The notes below the pieces were generated by a model. The model was given only the letters and a program-made list of their open reading frames with translations. It was not told the origin of the DNA and did not search any database. Both the position numbers and the translations under genes were made by a program. From Cladopsammia gracilis (Eukaryota > Cnidaria > Anthozoa > Scleractinia > Dendrophylliidae), in contig JAJGOT010000289.1 in NCBI GenBank assembly GCA_022457155.1, positions 1,025,290 through 1,089,289 of the forward strand: a stretch of DNA of 64,000 nucleotides, in the 5' to 3' direction. This document shows, in pieces, positions 22,135 through 34,389 of this stretch (the first letter of the stretch is position 1; each line of letters starts with the position of its first letter).

Positions 22135-23975
22135 ATGAATCCAAGATTTTGGCTGTCATTGGCGTTCCTGATGTCCCGGATTGGTCTTACTAAAGCCGCT
22201 GGCCAATGCAATACAGTAGCAGCCTCCATTTATGGGATGTACCTTAAAGGCCACACGTTTAAAACATGCCAGGTTGGCTTTCCGGTAGAGTGTTACTTCA
22301 AGTGCGAGGAGGAGCCCAGATGTCAGAGCTACAACGTCGTTATAGGACAAAATCTGTGCGAGCTAAACTCAAGAACAAAGGAAGCCAGGCCTGAAGACTT
22401 CATACCACATCCACGCCGTTTCTACATGAAACGCCCAAACCGAGGTACATTTCATTGAGGGCTTATTACTCAGTAGTCATACTACACAAACATTCACTGG
22501 ACTCGTCACGCACTCCTTTTGGCTTGGAGGAATGATTGCGTGACGAGTGACAAGAAGCCCAAAAGGAAGTCATTCAAACACATACCATGTGCATTTTTCA
22601 ATTTGAGTCAGGCAGTCCTCCCTCCTCTTCCGAATAACTACCAGTGCCAAAGAAAACATTTAATGCAATCCAAAGGTGACCTGAACGTTGGGCGCTTCCA
22701 ATCAAGTCATATTATCCCTTAGTAAAGATTGAATTGAATCACGTCCTAAAAGCTGCCCCGACAGGCATTTTTATTTCACTTAACCACAAAAAACATTCGG
22801 AAATCAAAATTTTATCCTCCAGCGTGGCCTTTGTCTACAACTACTGAAAGCTTCCACATGAGAAAAAAAAAACAGACATGGAACAACTAGTTATTTACAC
22901 GACTGGCTGTATGCAGTTGAAAGTTCAATTCGGTATTTAACCTAGTAAATGGACAGTTCTGCAACTTTCTTTATTTTTTTCATGCAGCACCACTGGGTTC
23001 CATTCCCGAACTTCCTGCTGAATCTTGCAACGAAATCAAGGCGAGTGAAGGAGATGAAATGGTAAACAAGGATTATTGGATATACTCAGATGAAAATGCG
23101 GGCAACGCTATCCTGGCTCGATGTGAAGGTACGGTATTTACCTTTTGTCATGTCGTATCATGTTTAATATTATATTGTGTTATAATTTTAGTTCAGTTAA
23201 GTTCAGTAACGTTTTTATGCCATCCGTCTTTAGTTAGCACTTCGCCCTTCGGCCAGTGCTCGAACTTCGGACCTCGAACTCGGCTAATAACAGGGGGAAG
23301 ATAAGCATGTGACGTCGTGTCATGTCTATTTAATTTCATTTTAAGTCATCTTATGTAATATCATTTCATTGCTGTCATGTCATGTCACTATACAGTTTGG
23401 TATACTTAGTCATTAAAACGCGAAGCAAGCGCACTTCCAACTGCGCCGACGTTGAGTTACTTTTGTTAACAAAGGATGATTTTCTTTTGTTATTTTCCTC
23501 TTTAGGCATCTGGCATAAGATGAACACTGATCCTGTTTGCTTTGGAGCGCATAATGATGCACATGGCGCCTTCAGCATTACAAAGACTGGGCGTGTCATG
23601 ACAATGAAGCTCGTTCAGAAATCAGGTTCGATAAAGTGTGGAGGTTACCCCGAGTCCTACTGGGGCTGCACACATCCAAACTACAACAACAGGCTGATGA
23701 CAATCATCACAAATGTTAACAAAGAAGCCCTTTTGCCATCCGTTGCAGACTTGGAACCTAGTTATTTCAACAATGGATGTGACATAAAACACGCCTATCG
23801 TCTTGACGGGACTGGCCACAAATCACCAGAGTTGGTTTTTCGCAACCTTTCAAGTCCTTTGTCTTTGTCACGCAACCAGGAGTTGCAGATTTGGTATGGA
23901 CAGGACTGGAAAGACTGTGGAGAGAGTGGCAATACTGGTACAACTTGCGTCGATGTGTATGCCTGGTATGTTTGA
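22135..23975 (+). CDS. Secreted PAN/Apple-domain protein, copy 2 (type B), three exons
   Basis: Exons 22135-22444, 22988-23128 and 23506-23975 give 306 codons plus stop with the same phase-1 GT..AG junctions as copy 1. The signal peptide and six PAN cysteines are kept; type-B markers are NTVAAS and PVECYFK. Exon 3 is the most diverged of the intact copies (SYWGCTHPNYNNRL, LEPSYFNNGCDIKHAYRL) yet keeps all six cysteines and ends DVYAWYV. Intron 2 is only 377 bp and lacks the 81-bp minisatellite and dispersed repeats of copies 1 and 3. It is the most compact and apparently undamaged copy. Function is unknown beyond a likely extracellular binding role. Confidence 0.88.
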
Positions 23976-24002
23976 ACAACAACAGCCAAGGCGCGGAAAT
24001 AA

Positions 24003-24112
24003 TGTGATGCATGTGGAAGTAATATGATGTAGTATAATATAGCGTAATGTAGTGCAGTGTAGTATATTGCAGTGTAATGAAGTCTAGTGCAGTGAAATGT
24101 AACGTAGCGTAG
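24003..24112. repeat. Short degenerate GTGYA array 3' of copy 2
   Basis: A decayed version of the pentamer array begins about 30 bases after the stop codon of copy 2 (units such as GTAGTGCAGT). It is interrupted at 24113 by a fold-back element and resumes at 24545. Confidence 0.7.
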
Positions 24113-24115
24113 TTA

Positions 24116-24267
24116 ACAAATTGACGTCAGTTTTTATGAGTCTGTCCTCTTATTGATGATAAAATTTGTCATAACAATGTCAAAGTGCTGTGGATCCACG
24201 AGCCGCAGGCGAGTGGATCCACAGCAAACGGACAGGACAGACGCATAAAAAACTGACGTCAATTTGT
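24116..24267. mobile_element. Fold-back MITE with CRE-containing ends
   Basis: ACAAATTGACGTCAGTTTTT (24116) is inverted at 24248-24267, and the arms extend to about 33 bases. The centre contains a second inverted pair, GCTGTGGATCCAC (24187-24199) and GTGGATCCACAGC (24213-24225). Each arm carries TGACGTCA, so the element brings two CRE palindromes. A related stretch with TCTTATTGATGATAAAA recurs at 24498. Confidence 0.75.
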
Positions 24268-24544
24268 TTTTCATAATAACAAAAAGTCCAAAAACGCCAA
24301 AATCTTAAAGAACCGGATGAAATGAAGAGCCAACGCAAGGCAAACATGACAAATTGCTGAGTTTTATTCAAAATCATTGTCAATACGTTTTCTCGCTTTC
24401 TCATTGGCTAACTGATAACAATAAAGAAATTTCATTGGCTAAAAAATTGACAGGATGACATCTTGCATAAATTAAAATTTTATGTGTCTGTACTCTTATT
24501 GATGATAAAAATTGACCAATCAGCATGCGAGAATAACTTCAGTT

Positions 24545-24758
24545 ATTGTAAAATGTAATGTAGACTGTAGTGTAGTGTAGTGTAGTGCACAGTAGTGTTG
24601 TGTAGTTCGGTGTAGTGTAGTGCAGTGTAATGAGTGTAGTGTAGTTTAGCGCAGTGTAGTGTAATGTAATGTAGTGTAGTATAGTGTTGTGCAGTGTAGT
24701 ATAGTGTAATGTAGTGTAGTATAGAGAAATGCAGTGCAGTGCCAGTGTAGTGTAGTTT
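24545..24758. repeat. GTGYA pentamer array, second segment after copy 2
   Basis: Imperfect GTGTA/GTGCA pentamers with scattered substitutions. It ends in a GCCAGTGTAGTGTAG block like the one that closes the arrays after copies 1 and 3, so the 24113-24544 segment is an insertion into one original array. Confidence 0.85.
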
Positions 24759-24918
24759 TCAGCAAACTGCACAATTTTGAATGTAAACTGTACCTGAGTG
24801 GACAGTCACGAAATTTAACGAGAAATGTGAGTTACGAGGAACAGTTAACCAAGATATTGCGCTTGTAAATTTCGATAATTTTAGGAACGGAATGGCTTGC
24901 ATAGTTGACGAACAAAAA

Positions 24919-25190
24919 ATTAGGGAACATTTCGTGGTTGGGATCATTTCGGTGTCGGAGATCATTCAGTGTTTGGGAGTATTTTGGGGTCGGGATCATT
25001 TCGGGGTTGCGGATTATTTCAGAGTCGGTATTATTCTGAGGTCGGGATCATTTCGTGGTTTAGGATTATTTCGGGTTTAAGGAATATATCGCGTTTGACG
25101 ATTATTTCGGGGTTGGAGATTATTTTGGTGTCAGGATCATTTCGTGATCGGGACTCATTTCGTGGTTGGGATTATTTAGGGATCCGCGGG
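24919..25190 (+). repeat. Degenerate about 21-bp minisatellite (ATTTCGGGGTCGGGATC-like)
   Basis: About 13 diverged units with the core ATCATTTCGTGGTTGGG. Unit length is mostly a multiple of 3, so a frame stays open and would give a repeated GIISGF-like peptide. No start context or homology supports a protein. It is specific to the middle unit. Confidence 0.7.
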
Positions 25191-26519
25191 ATTTTTTCAC
25201 TCTTGCTATTCATAATACAGTCATTTTCTTAGGATAAGCTTAAGAATTGAGAATACATCGGCCGTTAGAAGAAACACAGTTTCAGGCATTGAAAAAGAAT
25301 AGCAAGAATGCGTAAAGTTTGAACATGAAATAAAGATATCGTTAAAGCACAATCTTTGTCGTTTATCGTGTTAAAATATTTCTCGCGCCATTGCAAATGT
25401 GCCCTGTTAAGAGAACAAATTGTGAAGGGTAGTGTTTAACTAAAGTTCGGTTATAAACTCAGAACCTCACGAAGCCGATCCGGATTCGACCTACAATTTT
25501 AATCGTTTCTTTTATACTGAAGAAAGGGACAAACCGACGCTAGGTCCACTTTACAGCAGTACCATAATTTGTTCATTTGAAAAAACTTCCGGCTGTGTTT
25601 ACTCGAAGCCGTGGAATATGTTTCCTTTCGAAAAGTGAGTGCCGCTTTACATAGCAAGTATCACGGGGATTTTGCCATTTTTGGTCAAAACTATGAACAA
25701 TACCTTTACTTATTTAAAAAAAAATACTACAATACCAAGAGAACGAAATCAACCAATTCTTGAAGAGAAACACATCACGGTCTGTTCTAACCCATTTTGG
25801 GGGCGAAAATGGGGGAACTTGAAAAAAGTTGGGCTATAACCCAAATTCATTCAGACCCTGTCCTTATATGACTAGAGACACTCATCAACAGTTTTTGTAC
25901 GTTTGTGGTAATTCAGCACACAGCTGGACGGATTTTTGAAATGACACCAAATCCCGTGACACTTCCCTTTAATTATTGTGGAAGCAATATTCCCGAGTCA
26001 TGATTGGATGCGTCCTTGTTACCCTACCAACTCTGGTTTTCGGAAGCTAACAACAAGGGGCGTTCGTCAGTTGTATGGAGAAAACGTTTATGATATTTTT
26101 TCAATCCTCACTTCAGCTAACTAAAACGTAATGAATTATCCAAAGGCGATTTTGGATGTAGATCTACTTTTAAACTGATAATTACCAGTTCGTTAAAATA
26201 TGCTAAACCGCAAATGTCCCTGTGTTATGTGTGCATGTCGATTAACGTTCCAGTTGCATTAATTTTTAAAGAGTGAAAAATCTGACTTCAGTTAACGTTT
26301 ATATGAAATTTTAACTTGATAACAATTAAAATCGGGCACTTAGCACTTCAACCACGGACACAAAATTTAAAACTAGTCGCTGTTTTAATCAGTTAAAAAA
26401 AACTACTACTCAAAAGCTTTCACTCAGTTGTCATGTATACATTCTTTATCATGTTTCAACACAGAATCGACTTGCAAAATTAATTTACACTGCACTCCCC
26501 CCAGTTAAGGAATTAAAAG
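25191..26519. other. Spacer of the middle unit, no gene seen
   Basis: From about 25545 it matches 15957-17455, with about 550 bases deleted relative to that copy (16100-16660 missing). The preceding 350 bases (25191-25544) include an ATTCATAATACAG stretch that recurs at 53318. No conserved frame. Confidence 0.5.
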
Positions 26520-29500
26520 CTGTGAGGGTAAGATGACATATCAGTTGTCTGGTTTGAAAATACGTAAACATCTATCTTTGCGCAGGCCCGAAAATGCCGG
26601 CAGATGTGTTTTCTTTCTTTTTTTAAGACAAACAGTCTTTAATTGGTAATTTGAGAGCTACCTGTTTTTATTTTATAGTCAGCGACATTCCTTAATTTAA
26701 TTCAGCGGTAAATAAATGAATGAAAACTGAAAAAAGAGAAGAAAATGCGTTGAAATGACATAACGATGACGAACCTTAAAACAAATATCGTTTCAAAGCA
26801 TTAATGAACGCTGTATTATAGCAATAATTAAAGTATCGGAGGAATAAACCTCATTGGTTGTCATGGTAACAAGAGGCCTATCAGAACTGGCATAAATTAT
26901 TCAAGACTAATCGACTCAGATGAGTATTGCTGGGTTAAGACCCTTGTTTATTTGGATGTTTTACCTCTCAACAGAAAACAAGCAAGAGAAAAAACGTCCC
27001 CTGTGAAGTAAGTAGAAACTGCATTTGTATCATTTCTTAGTCTTTCAAACGATCATAATCGATCGCTTGTAACAATTATAAAGAATTGCACGAAGCCCTT
27101 GACCAACATATGCAAACTTGCTTGATGTCGACAATTTTATCTATCTTTTATTTAATTGGAAAACTAACTTAATGCTCTCGTTATGAACATTCCTTTTTAT
27201 TCTAGCACAATCTAAGTGTGATTATCATAAATAAGTGGGTAGTTTCTTAAAGAGACCGTGGCGCTCGGTTGGTGGAGGAGGGAAACAAGAAAAAAATTTG
27301 GCTTTAACAACTGAGTTGATAACAAAGGTAAATTGGCCACCGTTGGTCACTTAAGTTTCCAGTGCTAGCTCTTCGTCTGAGCATTCGGTCACTTTTTATT
27401 CCTTTTATTCTAATGTTTTTCTCATGTTGTTATTTTTTCTTGTTTTTATAACTCTTTATTGTAAATAACGTTGTGACAAAAGTTTAATTATAAAAGGTTT
27501 TGGCCGTATTAGAGTCTGTATTAGGACAGCCAAACTCTACACCGGGTCGACCTTTTAACCAGCAAAGTCTAACTTAGACCCGTTTTTAAAGCATTTAGTG
27601 GAGTTGTAAATTAAAAACCTGCTTCCAACAGGTTCTGACTCACAAGAGCATTTAAATAAGCACCTACATAACCGACATGAGTTACAAAGGACAGTCTATT
27701 TTTCTTATTTATTTGCAATTTCTCCTCACGGAATGTACTCTTTACCTGTCGTTTTAAATTGTTTTGACAGAGGCCGTTGCCATGGCAACATAGCGCCATA
27801 AGAATGGCAAATCTTTTACAATATTTGGTATTTTTATTCTTTAAGTTTCATTCAGTGAACATTTTAAAACTTTGCTATGTAACTTGTGAAAATGGTTAAT
27901 GTCCAACATTTTAGAAGGAAAAAAGCATGGTCATTGAGACGCCTTGGGCAACATCAGGCAATGAAGAAGAAGGATATGTAAGAAGGATATGTAAAATGTA
28001 GCTTTAATTCGTAACTCGAAATTTGCAAAATTTTTAACTGAAGATCTACCAAAGGAAATTCGGGAAAATCCGCTGTTGATTTTGCTTTCTTGGCTGTGTA
28101 CACACATGAAATATGGAGAAAACCTCTTTTTCGTGCGTGATGTCGCGTGAATCACTAAAGCTTGCGTTACCAGCGCACGCGGTTATAAAACTAGGGAACC
28201 ATTGTTTAAATGTTTTTAAGTCGATCAGTGCTATGTGCTATATGCCATTTTGACGCTGTTCAGTTATACTTTAAGCTTTAAGAAAAATACACTTGGATAT
28301 TTCCAAAACCATGTTTGGCCATCTAATTTTTTTTATCCGATAGTAGAGGAGAATGTGCGCTCGTTGCCATGATCGGGGATGACATTACGAGAATAAAACC
28401 GGCACTCGCTTGTTATTTCAGTACATGGTGCATGAAAACAATCAGATTGGTCACTATGCGTGTCCAGAATTCAAACAACAAAATGCGAAATTTTATACTT
28501 TTTCATTTCGATATAATTCTGCTTTATCAACAGACAAAAGTGACATACTAAGGTGGAGGATTGTTTTAAAAGTGTTGGTCGCAATAAAAATATATTATAA
28601 TATGGTTTAAAAGAAAGCAAAATTTGTTCTTGAAAAATACTTAGAAATATATAGTTTTGGATAATTTCAAGGGAAGTACAGTCAGGTCATTTTCTCCTAA
28701 ACCAGATAGTAATTTTGACGATACTTTTTAATAATAGTTCATTTAAATATTCTCAGAATTCGCAAACTGTCTGCAATGTTTTTTAGCTTTAGTTCGTGGC
28801 GGTGCCACAGTATAATTAAAAGACTGTGTGTCTTTCAACTGTCAAGATGGTTGAAACCACCCCCCCCCCCCCGAGGGGGAGGGGTACTCAACAAAGTTTT
28901 GTACGGGGATGCTCCGCCCCGAGGTCCAAACCTTTACCCTTCATATACCGTTTTTGACAATAAAGGTACCCCTTTCATATACCTTTCATTGAAAATGGTA
29001 CCCCTTTCATATACCTTTCAATGAAAATGGTACCCCTTTCATATAGCGTTTACGTGCGTCTGTTTGATATATTTTGAAAGACCCTTTTTTATTATACTTA
29101 AATGGCAGTTTTCCCCACCTTTTTTATGCTTCAACGGCGTGTTTTCGCTACCCTTTCCTATTCTTCGTGAAATCCCTACCCTTTCATATACTTCAACTCG
29201 TAAAATACCGACCTTTTCATATAACTCCAGCCTCAAAAAGGTACCCCTTTCGGGCGGAGCATCCCCGTATAGCCCATTATAGGGAGTACCCCCTCCCCCC
29301 GGGGGTTGAATAATGTGTTTTCGACAAACTTCCAGTGTGATCAATTATTTAAGAGTGCCACTGTTGAAATTTGAATTCAGTTCACGTTTTAAAATTTTCT
29401 CTCGATAACTTAGGATTTTAACCACAGACTCAGGAATAGTTGGAAACACATTGTACAAAGATATAAATACTACGAAATCTTGTACATCCTTTCACTTCCA

Positions 29501-30985
29501 AAAAGGTTAAAACAAGTCATCACTTTTACTTTGGCGTTTTACAATTTTTTTTTTTTGGTTTTTAGCAATGTGAGCAACATAGGGTTTTAAGTGCCATAAA
29601 ACACTTGGATATGTCCCAGATAACCGGTCCCATTTAAAAATACAAATTCCGAAAAGCACTTCATCAAAATAAGAGGAAAAATGAGATGTCAAGACGTGGG
29701 TGTTTCTTGGTGTTGCGGAAGCCATTGTTGGTTAGCTTTTGTGCTGTGGTGTGGGTATTGTTCAGTGTCTTTTGAATCTTTTGTTTTACGTCATTTGGTG
29801 ATCACCAAGAAACTACCCAAGACGTCAAGCCGAGACATCCCGAGCAAAAGCTATTATAGTCATTATAAGTGAGCATCTAACCTCATGAATTAAACCTCCA
29901 AAAGATGTAATTTCCGTTCAAACTATAAGGCAGAGAGCAACATCATAGCTGCGCAAGAAAAGGTTAAATCCATGTTCCAGACAGTTATTTTATCTTGTTT
30001 CTATACTGATTAACTTTTTGCTGCAATTGATGTTATAACAGCAGTATAATTTTAAACGGTTTTGGCTGTTTTAGTGTCAGTATATTAGGAAAGCCAAACT
30101 CTGTCCTGGTCACTTTTAAACCGGCGAGTTTAACTCAGACCCAGTTGAAAAGTATTTAATGGAGTTTTAAACCTGCTCATAACAGATTCTGACTTACAAG
30201 AGCATTCAAATAAGCACCTACATAACCGGTTTGAGATAAGAAGGAAAATCTAGTTTTCTTATCCTCACGAAATTTACCAATGAAGATACCGACATATCTA
30301 TTCTTTTAATATTTTTTATTGGCAGATGCCGTTGCCATGGCAACATAGCGCCTAAAGATCGCTAATCTTGTGTAATATTTGGTGTTAGATGATCTTAATT
30401 ATTTAAGTTTTGTTCGGTAAACAGTTTTAAACTTTGCTATCTGTAAACTAGCTTGTGAAAACGGTTATGGCCAACATTTTGGAAGAAAAAAAGACATGAT
30501 CATTCAGACGGCTTTGCCAATAGCAGGTAACTTGGTATAATTTGGTATTTTTTTATCTGACAGATGTTTTTCTAAGAAGGATATGTGAAATGTAGATTTC
30601 GTAAATCGAAATTTGCCAAGATTTTAAAAGATCCACCAATGGAAAATTCGCTGTCAGTTTTTCTTTTTTCGGCTGCGCAGACATTTAAAATATCGAGGAA
30701 AACTCTCTTTTTGCGTGTGAGTTCTCGTAAATAATTAAAGCTCACGTTATCAGCAGGCTGGGAGAAACTCACTCATTCACAGTCTGTGCAAAATGTGCAC
30801 GCCAATGAATCCCAAATACTGTTTTATAAATCTGGAATGTTTATAAATACCTAACAATTAGCTCTGCTGCAAAATAGACCTTTAGTGAATTGTCATTCTG
30901 TTTACTGTCTGTTCACAGCCAAGAATTAAACAGAATTTAATATGGAACCTTTGAGCATTGGTCATAATGGTTAAATTTGAGTGAA
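26520..30985. repeat. Intergenic spacer block, first copy in the middle unit
   Basis: Same order of anchors as the unit A block. It lacks the 18294-type MITE and carries instead a separate insertion at 28856. It alone keeps the perfect X-box in the second internal repeat (30331). Confidence 0.8.
28856..29303. mobile_element. 448-bp inverted-repeat element with identifiable empty site
   Basis: The ends are G/C-run-rich inverted repeats: CGGGGATGCTCCGCC on the left is inverted as GGCGGAGCATCCCCG near 29250-29265. GGTTGAA flanks it on both sides (28849-28855 and 29304-29310). The partial block at about 34476-34492 shows the uninterrupted sequence GATGGTTGAAAATGTG, a clean empty site. Inside is a short direct repeat around GGTACCCCTTTCATATACCT (28972-29040). 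No coding capacity is supported. Confidence 0.85.
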
Positions 30986-32037
30986 ATAACATTTAAAAAT
31001 TGTTTTGTTTTTGTTGTATTTTAACACCTTAAAACTTCACTCGAAATTTTCTCGAAAACGCTTCCATAGAATTTCGTAAAATTTTGTAGACCTTAGGACA
31101 AGTACGTCAGGTCGAAGATCCGGAGAGCGTTTTCCAAAATTATCTCTTGATGACAAGTAAATCGGTATTATGTAAAACAGGGAGTGACGTCATAACATTG
31201 CTTTGGCAACCCCGATTTCCATAAAACTCACCTCATCTGAAACTTTAATCTTTCTCAAGTACAGCTGTGGCAATCGATTTTCCTTTGGATCGTTTGTGGT
31301 GGTACACAAGTTTCTCAAAATTAAAAGGTATCGTTACTCAAAAACCCAGTCGAGCCACCGTAAGTGTCAGTCCTTTTATAAAACACTTGGGTATGTCCCA
31401 AATAACGGTCCCCTTTTAAAAGAAGATCAAATATCACATGTCAAGCGTCAAGCCGCGACATCCCGAGCGAAAACTGTTACAACCGCGCATCTGACCTTAT
31501 GAATTAAAAGCTAGAAAAAAACTGTGATTAAATTCCATTAAAACTATAAGGCACAAACATCATAATTGGGCAAGAAAAGTTTAAACCCACGTTCCGTACA
31601 GTTATTTCACATTATATAAAGAAGTCTTTCTATTTACACGTAAATATTGCTGACATTCTCCTTGATGTCAGCTTGTACCTGCATAAAATGCCATAAATGT
31701 GATACGACAAAAAATAGGATTTGCTAATAAAGCAAACACCACTTGACATATTTTTCTTTCAATAGGCGAATGCCGCTTTACTGGTGAAAGTAATTATTTA
31801 GTCGTGAGTCTTAATTTGATGCCAACCTACTGGATTTTCAAAGCAGAAATTTTACGCGACGTATTTGGTAAGAACGACATTTCTTTCTCTATTTTTTGGA
31901 GCATCAGCTCTAGTTTTACTTCAGTTATTTAATGCCTCGCTGCTTTTCAAACAAAAGCTGTTTTAGATATGCAGACCGAACCAAAGACGTAAACCATTAA
32001 ACGAACCAGGCTTATTACTGAATAAAACTCTATTCTT

Positions 32038-32910
32038 GTTAAAACCACATTTTAAGCTTTGCTTTATTATTCAGTTGTAGAACGAAATTGATGTCTCTTT
32101 CTACCTGGTTGGTTTACGCAGAGAATGAGTAATTATCGAAAGAACATTTGTATTTAGGACAAGAAATAGGCATTATATATATATATATAAATAATTTTTA
32201 TTCCAAACTTTTTATTTTTCTGGAATTATTGCCGTTGGATTTTTGGAAATTTTCCATAAACTGTGTACTTCATTAGAGCATCAGCCCTATTTTTAATTCA
32301 GTTTAATTTAAAGGCTCGCTGCATTTCATACAAAAGCTGTTTTTAGATAATCACACTGTAATAAAGCTTATTAGAAAAAATTATTGTTGTGGATGGGAAG
32401 TTCGTTAACAATTTAAGTGCAAATGTGTCTTAACCCCAGTCGCATCTCACGTTTTACTCTTAAATTAGAACGAATTTATGTCTCTTTCTATCATTTTGCT
32501 TACACAGAGAATGAGTTATTACTTCTCTTCTGGTATCGCGTTCCTAGCTCGTAAACGATCGAGAAGTGGTATAGTATTTCAGTAAATAAAGATATTTTCT
32601 ACAAATTTTCTAATTGTTATACACGGAGAAAGACCTGCAAACGTTGCAATAAGAAAACCACATTTTAAATATTGCTTTATTATTTGTAGAACGAAATTGA
32701 TGTCTCTTTCTACCTGGTTGGTTTACACAGAAAATGAGTAATTATCGAAAGAACATTTGTGTTTAGGACAAAAAAAGTAGGCATTAATTTATTTAAAGTA
32801 AAGTATTTAATTTATTTTAAGTAATTTTTATTCCAAACTTTTTATTTTATTGGGATTATTGCCGTTGGATGTTTGGAAATTTTCCATAAACCGTGTGCTT
32901 CATTATATTA
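32038..32910. repeat. Direct duplication of about 250 bp, about 610 bp apart
   Basis: 32044-32290 and 32650-32910 share long stretches such as AACGAAATTGATGTCTCTTT, ATTATCGAAAGAACATTTG and ATTATTGCCGTTGGAT. Between them lies further related sequence (AAAAGCTGTTTT, seen at 31950 and 32330). It is an old local tandem duplication. Confidence 0.75.
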
Positions 32911-33514
32911 AATTTTTCTACACCACAACGTCTAATTTTTGAGGTAAGATCGAGGCGGGAATGAACGTTCTATATTGAAGATTTGAACCTGAAAACGTTC
33001 TTAGAATAAATGATAGAGTATTTCAGTAAATAAGGCTAAGCTCTACACATTGTTCAAATGTTATACGCGGAGAACTGACTTATCTATCGAGTTATGGATG
33101 CACGCGGGAAGTTTGGAGAGCACGAGAGAAGCGTGTCTCGGAGTCTCGGATTTTTTTTCCCGCAAGGTCTCGGAGTCTCGGAGTCTCGGATACTTTTATC
33201 AAGCATTCGGAATTTTGGCTGATCAAACTCGTATTTATTTAAAATGATATCGTGTTTGGTCACTAAAATATACACACACAAATAAAACATCATACATAAG
33301 TATTTATATTAATATAAGCTAAGTATGACCAAGGTTTTCATTAATTCAAGGCCACGTTGCAGGGGATAAGTGTAAAGTCATAGGAAAGTAGTTAATAAAC
33401 AGCTCGGCTGTTTCCTACCTAGGGGGGTCTGGGGGTATTCTCCTCCAGGAAATTTTGAAAAATTAATGTCTCTCAGACGTGTTTTTGGTGATTCTGAGAA
33501 GTGATATTAAATCT

Positions 33515-34015
33515 TTTAGTCTAATACCGTACGAACGTTTTAATGTATGGAGAAACGTCGAGATGATCGTACCGGGCCGTACAGAAGAACGTTTAGAAGA
33601 TTAGTTTAGTGCCGTATAAACGAGCCTCAAGAAGACAGGACTTAAATACCGTACGCGTTTGGCGTATGAACGTACTAACCAGTGAATAACATATAAACAA
33701 ACGTCGAAAAGACGAGACTTTTATCATATGAACGTAATACAACATACGGAGGAACACTGATATACCGTATGAACGTATGTACGTATGGGGGAAATGTAGA
33801 GAAAACTTTACCATACGAACGCACTAACGATTGAAGGAACATCGAAAAGACAATAATAACCGTAGGAATGTGCTAACGTATAAGAACAAGACTAATAATA
33901 ACCGTAAGAATGTACTAAAAGTAAACTGAGTACGGAGAAACGTCTGCAAAAGAAGTTTAATATCAATATAGGTACTAACGTACGAAGAAATGAGTCGAGA
34001 AGACAAGACCTATAT
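33515..34015. repeat. Highly degenerate about 60-bp satellite
   Basis: About eight diverged units can be followed by the sequence order ACCGTACGAACGT, ACTAACGTATGGAGAAACGT, then CGAGAAGACAAGAC and TATAT. Unit-to-unit identity is low, which marks an old array. It is present only in the middle unit. Confidence 0.65.
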
Positions 34016-34165
34016 CAAAAAACGTTCAAATGACAGAGCGCGTGTCGTAATAATAAGCCGTAAAGCTGAAACGTTACTTCATAACTAGTTAATCTGGCTA
34101 ATAAATACGGCTATACTTGTTTGTTGTTTGATGGGCAACCAAAAAGCAGTTCAATTAGAAATGCA

Positions 34166-34345
34166 AGTCTCGGGCTCGGATATTTTCGGCACTGAATCTC
34201 GGGCTCGGATATTTTCGGCACTGAATCTCGGGCTCGGATATTTTCGGCACTGAATCTCGGGCTCGGTTTTTTCCCGCATTGGGTCTCGGGCTCGGATTTT
34301 ACAACGTTGCTGCGGTTTCGATCTCCGATTTTGAAACAAGGGTCT
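34166..34345. repeat. 33-bp minisatellite, three near-perfect units and two decayed ones
   Basis: The unit TCTCGGGCTCGGATATTTTC then GGCACTGAA is repeated from 34166 with almost no differences in three copies. A related GTCTCGGA hexamer-like run lies at 33136-33190, about 1 kb away. The two may bracket the 33.2-34.2 kb segment. Confidence 0.8.
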
Positions 34346-34389
34346 CGGCGTCTCGGCGAGTCTCGAATTTACCATTCTCCACCCCTCTT

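Larger units (their letters stand above)
30986..34389. other. About 3.4-kb insertion unique to the middle unit
   Basis: It separates the first spacer block from the partial second one and has no counterpart in the other units. It contains an internal duplication, a degenerate satellite and a 33-bp minisatellite, listed separately. The longest frames are under 100 codons and unrecognised. A CRE palindrome lies near 31192. I find no gene. Confidence 0.5.

Noticed and set aside
24892..25232. Glycine/isoleucine-rich repeat frames
   Set aside because: By-product of the about 21-bp minisatellite in two different frames.
28776..29344. Proline-rich frames on both strands
   Set aside because: They translate the C/G runs and short direct repeats of the 448-bp inserted element.
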